From NCBI GenBank assembly GCA_903994525.1, contig CAJEXW010000015.1, positions 1 through 64,000 of the forward strand: 64,000 nt of DNA. Reading direction: 5' to 3'. The number at the start of each line of letters is the position of its first letter. Position 1 is the stretch's first letter. Origin of the DNA: an uncultured Chlorobiaceae bacterium. Its GTDB lineage: Bacteria > Bacteroidota > Chlorobiia > Chlorobiales > Chlorobiaceae. Shown here piece by piece: positions 8,846 to 14,855 of this stretch. Position numbers and translations under genes: made by a program. The notes beneath the pieces were generated by a model, which worked only from the letters and a program-made list of their open reading frames with translations, ran no database searches and had not been told where the DNA came from.

Positions 8846-9389
8846 TTACACAATATTTTCATCAATAAAAAGAAAATGTCGACGTAATTGCTTTTTCCAG
8901 TTACTACTGAACTTCTTTTTCCTTTTGAGTTTCCTTTGCTGTTTTGCCAGTTTCACCATGTTTTTTCGATAGGCATTGACAGGTTCAAATACCGTTCCGT
9001 CTGACAGGGTAGCAAATACCGTAATACCAACATCCAAACCAATGGCAGATGTTGATGGATGTACCCGGCTGTTCCACTTCCCGTTCAGTCTGAATACTGG
9101 CGTACCATTTACCAGCCACACAAAAAACTGTGATGTTTTTGATTACCCCATCAACCTCTCGGCTTTTTCGATATCGAATCCATCCAAGTTTTGGAAACTT
9201 GATGCGGCTGTTGACTGCATCAAGTTCAAATCCTTGCGGAAACCGGAAACTGTTATTGGATTTTTTCTTTTTAAACTTTGGAGATGCTGCTCGTTTCTCG
9301 AAAAAGTTCTTGTACGAACGGTCTAAATCTTTGAGTGCCGATTGCAAGAGTTGTGCAGGGCATTCTTTGAGCCATAACATCAAGACCAT
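8846..9389 (-). pseudogene. tnpB: Fragment of IS200/IS605-type tnpB (OrfB), frameshifted and truncated
   Basis: TnpB is the RNA-guided nuclease of IS200/IS605 elements. The first part reads LQSALKDLDRSYKNFFEKR and on to GKWYASIQTEREVEQPG. A +1 frameshift near 9061 moves the match to the frame with HPSTSAIGLDVGITVFATLSD, which contains the first RuvC aspartate. The match ends after FSSNWKKQLRR near 8878. About 50 N-terminal residues and the whole C-terminal half, including RuvC II, the zinc finger and RuvC III, are absent. No tnpA and no element ends were found. The 5' edge joins directly to abiEii coding sequence near 9375-9385. Confidence 0.85.
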
Positions 9390-9675
9390 ATTTATCCATG
9401 AGGCTCCCCTTCAACACTTGTGCCATCGCCGACAGGCTGTCACGACTAAATTCCGCACCTCCGGTAAAATCCAGGTCTTCACTCAAGCGATGAGACCCAA
9501 AACAGGCACGCAAACAGGTTCCACCAATAAAGGTCAACCTGGCTAACAGACCTGAGCTGCTGAGCACGCGCAAAATATCGTGGTGGAGCAACTCTTTTTC
9601 TACCACCATACGCAACGGCACCAGGTGTTGTTGATTTTTGATGGCCTCATCGACCAGTTGATCAAACAAACTCAT
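9271..9675 (-). pseudogene. abiEii: AbiEii-type nucleotidyltransferase toxin, 3' part lost
   Basis: The first ~100 residues are the N-terminal nucleotidyltransferase region of an AbiEii toxin, including FIGGTCLRACFGSH and RLSEDLDFTGG, which supply the GG-T and D-x-D nucleotide and metal-binding residues. After MDKYGLDV (near 9385) the DNA becomes tnpB sequence and the frame runs on to 9271 as nonsense. AbiEii proteins are normally near 300 residues, so roughly two thirds is missing. The ATG at 9675 is preferred over the upstream 9693 because MSLFDQLV is the typical start. It overlaps the end of the antitoxin gene by 14 bp. Probably inactive. Confidence 0.75.
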
Positions 9676-10222
9676 GCGCCACGCTCCGGTCAACCAACGC
9701 TAAATTTCGATGAGTAGCCCGCATGTCACGCAAAGCCTGGGGAACACTGGCTCGCCATAGTCGGCAACGTGAGTCATAGCTCAACTGCGGTGCCAACTCT
9801 TCAGGCCGCTGCCTCGTATGCACAAATTCGATGGTGCCCCACCGACCACAAGCAAGCGCCGTGCTGCGGCCAGACGACATCACCGATATCCAATTGACAG
9901 GCACTTGTGAAATGACACCCGCATCGCTGAGAACCGTCTCCAGACTAAGGTAGTTAAAGCCATCGGCACGCAAGCGTGCTGCTGCATGAAAAAGCAATAA
10001 TCCACTGGATGGCATCACCTGAACATACAAATACAGCCCACGACACACCCGAGCCAAATATCCAGCCTGTACTGCTCGACTCAAGAGAGTCTTGAACGCA
10101 CCGTTAGAAATATCTGGCACAAGCGCCCGCAAATCATCGGGTGCGAACAAATAATGATCTGCACTCGCCAGACTTACCAGGTTGTGCATGAGACGGCGAA
10201 CAGGTTGCATAAAAAAAGTCAT
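9662..10222 (-). CDS. abiEi: AbiEi-type antitoxin / transcriptional regulator
   Basis: A 186-residue protein encoded just upstream of and overlapping the AbiEii toxin fragment, the standard order of type IV AbiE systems. The N-terminal half has a winged-helix look (LASADHYLFAPDDLRALVPD, then FKTLLSRAVQAGYLARVCRGLY); the rest matches the AbiEi C-terminal region with FNYLSLETVLSDAG. In studied AbiE systems the N-terminal domain represses the operon and the C-terminal domain neutralises the toxin. ATG at 10222 touches the upstream palindrome; an alternative ATG at 10210 would clear it. Neither has a Shine-Dalgarno sequence. Confidence 0.75.
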   Translation of the reverse strand: MTFFMQPVRRLMHNLVSLASADHYLFAPDDLRALVPDISNGAFKTLLSRAVQAGYLARVCRGLYLYVQVMPSSGLLLFHAAARLRADGFNYLSLETVLSDAGVISQVPVNWISVMSSGRSTALACGRWGTIEFVHTRQRPEELAPQLSYDSRCRLWRASVPQALRDMRATHRNLALVDRSVAHEFV

Positions 10223-10252
10223 CGTTAAGTTTCACTTAGTGTAACTTAACGA
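10222..10252. promoter_or_regulatory. Palindromic operator of the AbiE pair
   Basis: Arms TCGTTAAGTT and AACTTAACGA are perfect over 10 bp, and the 11-bp centre again pairs CAC with GTG around TTA. The 31-bp palindrome begins on the first base of the antitoxin ATG. AbiEi proteins repress their own promoters through inverted repeats, so this is the likely binding site. The position also suggests a leaderless transcript or use of the ATG at 10210. Confidence 0.65.
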
Positions 10253-10345
10253 TTAATTATGATCAGACAAATACTAACGTATTCCTGGCGCTTATTAACG
10301 AATAGCCATAACAATTGAAATGAGAATGCTTAATAGCGAAGAGTC

Positions 10346-10510
10346 TTACAGTTTCTCCCACTCAAACCTGCTGACGTTTCTTGCCTTCGGGTCAAAGACG
10401 ATGCCAATCAGATACCACTCCCCTTCATATTTTTGTAATATTTCATCGTCTTGATCTGCTCAAGCGACTTGTGGTCGGTCACCTTGAAGCCATTACACCT
10501 GACTCGTGGC
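10346..10510 (-). pseudogene. C-terminal remnant of an unrecognised protein
   Basis: Two overlapping minus-strand frames read like protein but lack a start. One gives NGFKVTDHKSLEQIKTMKYY in the part near 10500-10430. The other gives YEGEWYLIGIVFDPKARNV followed by SRFEWEKL and a stop at 10346-10348. Joining them needs one frameshift. No family is recognised. The rest of the 270-bp gap between the AbiE antitoxin and the methyltransferase holds the palindrome and AT-rich sequence only. Confidence 0.3.
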
Positions 10511-11224
10511 AGGCTCCTTCACAAACACCATAACCAGTCCGGAATTGCGTTCCCTGATAAACGGTGTTTTATCAAAACCGGCATATATGCCAGACAGAGC
10601 AAATCCGGCAGCGTTATGCCTCTGGAGAAAGCTGTCAGCAGAAAGAGGATAAAGAGTTGTCTGCTCATGGAATACCTTTTTGCCTTCTGAAATAAGCTCA
10701 ACGTCAAAAATAACACGGTCGTGAGCAATAAGAGGATAGCGGCGATAAAAGGCTACCGAACCATCGCCAACGGTTTTGACAGGAAAACTGTATTCATCAA
10801 GGCCAAGCAGATAATCCCAGTTCACCACCTGAAAAATCCAGCAACCTCCAGGTTCAATAACCGAGTAAACGTCCCGAAGAAAAGCGGAAAAGCGGAGGGG
10901 CGGAAGATGAGCAACCACATTGCCGATGGAGTAGATCAAACCGAACGATTGATGTAAAGAGGCAAGAGAGGCAATATCCATGCAGTGAAATTCTGCATCA
11001 GGAGAGGCTGCCGCAGCCTCTTTAATCATATTCGGATCAAGATCAATACCTGTTGCGCGAAAACCATCCCTCTGAAACCTGCTGCAATAGTGACCCGGCC
11101 CGCATCCAGCATCAAGGATACGGGTTCCCTGAGTGCCGGCATGTTCACGAAGGAAGAGGTAGACCTCTTCACGAAACGGAAAAAGCTGCTCATACCATGG
11201 AGCAAATTCGGAATATAATGACAT
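10493..11224 (-). CDS. Class I SAM-dependent methyltransferase
   Basis: A 243-residue small-molecule-type methyltransferase. Motif I is ILDAGCGPGHYCSRF (about 35-49), the acidic residue of motif II is in ATGIDLDPNMIKEAA, and EFHCMDIASL supplies the post-motif aspartate. The start MSLYSEFAPWYEQLFPF is typical of the Methyltransf_25/11 group. The substrate cannot be told. It is the third gene of a minus-strand operon behind a TetR regulator and a flavodoxin-like protein, 6 bp after the latter. Confidence 0.85.
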   Translation of the reverse strand: MSLYSEFAPWYEQLFPFREEVYLFLREHAGTQGTRILDAGCGPGHYCSRFQRDGFRATGIDLDPNMIKEAAAASPDAEFHCMDIASLASLHQSFGLIYSIGNVVAHLPPLRFSAFLRDVYSVIEPGGCWIFQVVNWDYLLGLDEYSFPVKTVGDGSVAFYRRYPLIAHDRVIFDVELISEGKKVFHEQTTLYPLSADSFLQRHNAAGFALSGIYAGFDKTPFIRERNSGLVMVFVKEPATSQV

Positions 11225-11230
11225 AGCAAT

Positions 11231-12541
11231 TCATCCCTGCGTCGATTTCTGATACGGCCTTGCCTTCAGCAGCTTTTGCGTTCCATTCTTTCTTGCCTTC
11301 ATCACCCAGCCAATAGTTCCGCCTAACTTGTACAGCCAGACCGGCATTATTGGCTTGGCCAGCAACTCACGACTCTTGTCAGAAACCGGTTGACCATCGG
11401 CCAGCTCCTCTGCGGCACTCTCCAGTGCTTGCCGGAGCGTTCTGCCCTGCCCACCAAGTTGCCGGAGCGACTGAGCGCGAACCATCCCCTCACCTGCTCC
11501 AAGTGGAAGCCCCCCCATCCACTCAAATCCGGCAGAGCGGGCAAACTCGGCACAGACAGCAATGGCATTGGTATTTTGAGACGCCTCGGGAAAACCGCAA
11601 TTGACGATGGCAGTAAAACGTGTCCTCTTCGATTTTTGCCTGCAATGTGCCACAAAAGTTTCAAGCACCGAAATAACCGGAGCCGGAAGAGTGTCCACAT
11701 AGAGCGGAAAGGCAAGAACAACCAGATCCGCACGATCAATGCCATCCCGAAGCGCATCCATGCGAGCAGCGGTATTGATTGCCTTGTAGAGAGAGATCGT
11801 TTCGGTTTCAACCCCCTGCTGCTGCAACTGCTCAAAAAGATAGGTGCCCAGTGAAGAAGAGCTGCTCTTCTCCAGGCGCGGACTGCCAACCAGCAGGAGT
11901 GCCCGCTGAATCGGGGTTGCCGGGGCTGATGAAGAGGCGATCATCGGCAGCGTTGCCTCTGTATCCGACTCTTGACGAACAACCTTTTCAAACAGATAAT
12001 TGAGCTGCTCGTTCATCATACGCTCCGATTGAGTCCCATAGAGGATACCACAGAGATGCGCTTTTGCATAAAAGTTGATGGAGTTTCGCCAGGCCAGATT
12101 CCTGAAAATGGATTCAGCCCGTGCATCCGGCTCACTCAGCCAGCCAATGATGAGCAGATCAGGATAGTTGTCGTACCGTTTCTGATGATGAATCTCCCCC
12201 TCAATGGTGGTGAAAAATGGCAAGGTGTTTTGGATCTGATGATCAACCAGTTTCTTGAGCGTCGAGGAGTAACCACCAAAGGTGATCGGGGTCAGATAAA
12301 TGACAAGATCACTTTCAAGGCATTTGCCCGTTATCTCCTGATGGTCATCAGCCACGTGGCATTTACCGGGGGTTTTCAGCCAGCAGAAAAAATCGCCCCT
12401 GCAGTTGCCAATCTTTTTGTCGCGCAGTACCACCACTTCGGCAGCCCAGCCTCGGGCAACAGCGGCTGATTGCAGGGTTGCCGCCGAAAAACTACCAACC
12501 TTGTCGCCTGCCAGCGACCCGTCAAGAATCAGGGTTTTCAT
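11231..12541 (-). CDS. Tandem flavodoxin-fold NAD(P)H-dependent oxidoreductase
   Basis: A 436-residue protein containing two flavodoxin-like (NADPH-dependent FMN reductase) units in one chain. The first (about 1-195) begins MKTLILDGSLAGDKVGSFS and contains a cysteine cluster CRGDFFCWLKTPGKC and the loop TPITFGGYSSTLKKLVD. The second (about 213-400) begins RALLLVGSPRLEKSSSSSLG and contains LAFPLYVDTLPAPVI. Such proteins reduce quinones, nitro- or iron-type substrates using bound FMN; the actual substrate is unknown. It follows the TetR gene by 2 bp, so it is probably the main target of that regulator. Confidence 0.75.
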   Translation of the reverse strand: MKTLILDGSLAGDKVGSFSAATLQSAAVARGWAAEVVVLRDKKIGNCRGDFFCWLKTPGKCHVADDHQEITGKCLESDLVIYLTPITFGGYSSTLKKLVDHQIQNTLPFFTTIEGEIHHQKRYDNYPDLLIIGWLSEPDARAESIFRNLAWRNSINFYAKAHLCGILYGTQSERMMNEQLNYLFEKVVRQESDTEATLPMIASSSAPATPIQRALLLVGSPRLEKSSSSSLGTYLFEQLQQQGVETETISLYKAINTAARMDALRDGIDRADLVVLAFPLYVDTLPAPVISVLETFVAHCRQKSKRTRFTAIVNCGFPEASQNTNAIAVCAEFARSAGFEWMGGLPLGAGEGMVRAQSLRQLGGQGRTLRQALESAAEELADGQPVSDKSRELLAKPIMPVWLYKLGGTIGWVMKARKNGTQKLLKARPYQKSTQG

Positions 12542-12543
12542 CG

Positions 12544-13227
12544 TTACTCCTGTATAAATTGTTGGGCAATTGATTGTAATTCATAGTGATAAAGCCCGTC
12601 TCCGTCAACCCCGAATGGTGGAAGACGACCTCCGATTTCAAGCGACACCAGGCCGTGTACACGGCTCCAGACAATCAGGGCAACGCCATACGACAGTGCA
12701 TGACAGGTGCTGGTGTTCATGGCTGAAAATTGCGTTTTATACTCAGGTGGCAGTAACGGGAAATTCTCGCTCTTCAGCTTGCCGGCAAGGCGAAAATCTT
12801 CAATCACACTGACCAGAGCGCTGATGGAGCGTGTTGCTGATGGTATAATCTCCTGCTGTTGCTGCTCGTAGCCGGGAATGGGAGTACCAAAAATGAGCTG
12901 GTAGCGCTGGGGATAACGCAGCGCCCAATCACGATAGGCGAAACCAATCGCCCGAAAACGTTCAAGAAGCTGCTCGGGCAGAAAGCTGTCGCGTGCCTGA
13001 AGCTGGACATCACCAAAGGATGTGAAAGCATCAATGGTGAGCGCCGTCACCAGTGCGTCACGATCAGGAAAATAGTTGTAGATCGCCGGGGCGGTAATGC
13101 TGAGTGCACGAGCAATAGCACGCAACGACAGGGCTGGCGCGCCAAACTCCGCAATCAGCCGCCACGCGCTCTCCTTGATCGCCTCCTGAAGATGTGGAAT
13201 CTGCTCTTTTTTGACCGGTCTTGCCAT
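12544..13227 (-). CDS. TetR/AcrR-family transcriptional regulator
   Basis: A 227-residue repressor. The N-terminal helix-turn-helix spans about residues 30-60 (LSLRAIARALSITAPAIYNYFPDRDAL). The C-terminal ligand domain, with the RDWALRYPQRYQLIFGTPIPGY segment and the late LIVWSRVHGLVSLE, is of the WHG type. It is the first gene of an operon with the tandem flavodoxin and the methyltransferase. A long inverted repeat lies 14 bp upstream of its ATG, pointing to autoregulation. The inducer is unknown. Confidence 0.9.
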   Translation of the reverse strand: MARPVKKEQIPHLQEAIKESAWRLIAEFGAPALSLRAIARALSITAPAIYNYFPDRDALVTALTIDAFTSFGDVQLQARDSFLPEQLLERFRAIGFAYRDWALRYPQRYQLIFGTPIPGYEQQQQEIIPSATRSISALVSVIEDFRLAGKLKSENFPLLPPEYKTQFSAMNTSTCHALSYGVALIVWSRVHGLVSLEIGGRLPPFGVDGDGLYHYELQSIAQQFIQE

Positions 13228-13240
13228 GGTGATAATCTAT

Positions 13241-13276
13241 TTAATTTTACAATGTAAATATATGGTGTAAAATTAA
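13241..13276. promoter_or_regulatory. Inverted-repeat operator for the TetR regulator
   Basis: Arms TTAATTTTACA (13241-13251) and TGTAAAATTAA (13266-13276) are perfectly complementary over 11 bp with a 14-bp AT-rich spacer. It lies directly upstream of the TetR-type gene, where an autoregulatory operator is expected. Confidence 0.65.
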
Positions 13277-13591
13277 GAGATGCAAGATATAACTCCTTAG
13301 CAAAAAAATTTGGAGGATCAGGCAAGAATAAAACAAAATTGATCTATCGGGATTCGCTGATCAGGTGATACATTGGTATAATCAGGAAAAGCTCTAACGA
13401 ACCACAGAGGAGTTCCGGGGATTTACCTCATACCATAGCCAATCCTGAAAAGCAAGGGATTCTCTACAGCACCGGATCATTGAAGATCGGAGATATCCAA
13501 AACAGTGACACCATGATACTTGCTTTTGAAATGGTAAAGTCCTCACAACTCTTTTTATAAAAATAAAATAGCTTAAAATGTAACGGAGGAG
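13277..13591. other. Intergenic region with faint gene remnants
   Basis: No complete gene. A plus-strand stretch ending at 13397 reads GFADQVIHWYNQEKL then stop, resembling the C-terminus of an integrase-core (IS3-like) transposase, but the match is too short to call. A strong Shine-Dalgarno sequence (GGAGGA) precedes the alcohol dehydrogenase ATG at 13592. Confidence 0.3.
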
Positions 13592-14659
13592 ATGATGACC
13601 ATTAGTGCACAAGGCTACGCGACACAATCCGCAACAAGCGAACTTATTCCGTTTAAGTTGGAACGCCGTGATCCACGTCCCGGCGATGTGGCAATCGAAA
13701 TTCTTTATTGCGGTGTCTGCCATTCCGACATTCACTCTGCCCGTAACGAATGGGGCAGGACGCACTATCCCCTTGTTCCGGGGCATGAAATTGTAGGACG
13801 GGTAACCGCCGTCGGCAATAAGGTTAGTAAATTCAAGATTGGTGATCTGGTCGGTGTCGGCTGTCTGGTGGATAGCTGCCGTAGCTGTCACTCGTGCGAC
13901 GAAGGTTTGGAGCAATATTGTGACAACGGCTTTACCGGAACCTACGGCAGCGAAGACAAAATCGGGGGCACACCGCACAAAATGACTTTGGGCGGTTATT
14001 CAGACAAGATTACGGTTGAGGAGCGTTTTGTCCTTCGTATTCCGGCCAATCTCGACCCTGCCGCAGCCGCTCCCCTGCTTTGTGCCGGCATTACAGCCTA
14101 TTCGCCGCTCAAACATTGGAACGTCGGAGCCGGACAGAACGTGGGTATTATCGGGCTTGGCGGACTGGGACATATGGGCGTAAAATTAGCCCACGCCATG
14201 GGTGCCAAGGTGGTGATGATTACGACATCACCAGAAAAAGGAGAAGATGCAAAGAAGCTGGGTGCGGATGACGTGCTGCTGTCAACGAATGCCGATGCAA
14301 TGAAGGAGGCAGAAAATAGTTTTGACTTCCTGCTCAACACAATTCCTGTTGGGCATGATGTTGATCCTTATATGGCCCTCCTGAAGCGTGACGCAACCAT
14401 GGTGGTGGTTGGTGCCGTTGAGCCATTGACTGAAGTAAGTGGCATTCCATTCATCTTCCGTCGTCGTTCCATGGCGGGTTCGCTGATAGGGGGATTGCCT
14501 GAAACACAAGAGATGCTGGATTTCTGCGGGACACACAACATCACTTGCGATATTGAGATGGTCAATATGAAGGATATTAATAAAGCCTATGACCGCACCG
14601 TCAAAGGCGACGTGAAATATCGCTTTGTCATCGACATGGCTTCCTTGACAATGACATGA
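13592..14659 (+). CDS. Zinc-dependent alcohol/aldehyde dehydrogenase (YahK-like)
   Basis: A 355-residue medium-chain dehydrogenase that interconverts aldehydes and alcohols with NADP(H). Catalytic zinc ligands are visible in YCGVCHSDIH and in VPGHEIVG. The structural zinc site is represented by CLVDSCRSCHSCDEGLEQYC. The Rossmann loop is GIIGLGGLGHMGVKLA. TLGGYSDKI and the general length place it with the YahK/cinnamyl-alcohol-type group. GGAGGA stands 4 bp before the ATG at 13592; a second ATG follows at once at 13595. It is divergent from the TetR operon, which might share control through the intervening region. Confidence 0.9.
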   Translation: MMTISAQGYATQSATSELIPFKLERRDPRPGDVAIEILYCGVCHSDIHSARNEWGRTHYPLVPGHEIVGRVTAVGNKVSKFKIGDLVGVGCLVDSCRSCHSCDEGLEQYCDNGFTGTYGSEDKIGGTPHKMTLGGYSDKITVEERFVLRIPANLDPAAAAPLLCAGITAYSPLKHWNVGAGQNVGIIGLGGLGHMGVKLAHAMGAKVVMITTSPEKGEDAKKLGADDVLLSTNADAMKEAENSFDFLLNTIPVGHDVDPYMALLKRDATMVVVGAVEPLTEVSGIPFIFRRRSMAGSLIGGLPETQEMLDFCGTHNITCDIEMVNMKDINKAYDRTVKGDVKYRFVIDMASLTMT

Positions 14660-14792
14660 CACACGCCGACACACGTTGTCGTCGTTATTGGAGGTGGATC
14701 AATCGGGTCAGGCAATTGCTCGGCGGAGCAGTGCGGGGAAACATAACCTACGTTATCCAAAAACAGCGATAAACTGACCGGAGATTTGCGTT
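14660..14792 (+). other. Gene-end remnants upstream of the umuC stub
   Basis: A 37-residue frame from 14655 ends in GNITYVIQKQR at the stop before umuC, weakly resembling the UmuD C-terminus (VVTYVI). Another frame starts like an FAD-binding protein (HVVVVIGGGSIGSG) but stops within 30 residues. The stretch looks like a mosaic of broken gene ends. Nothing complete is seen. Confidence 0.3.
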
Positions 14793-14855
14793 ATGTTTGC
14801 TCTGGTTGACTGCAACAACTTTTATGCTTCGTGTGACCACGATATTACACGTTAA
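14793..14855 (+). pseudogene. umuC: umuC 5' stub (DNA polymerase V catalytic subunit)
   Basis: Twenty codons beginning MFALVDCNNFYASC, the near-invariant N-terminus of UmuC-type Y-family polymerases and including its first catalytic aspartate. The frame then reads DHDITR and stops. A GGAG lies about 8 bp before the ATG, so the original start is intact. The break coincides with the 3' end of the minus-strand Res gene (14852), marking one edge of the defence cassette. The remaining ~400 codons of umuC are not in the window. Confidence 0.65.

Noticed and set aside
13349-13397. Transposase remnant (FADQVIHWYNQEKL)
   Set aside because: Only about 15 residues resemble an integrase-core C-terminus; too short to assign.
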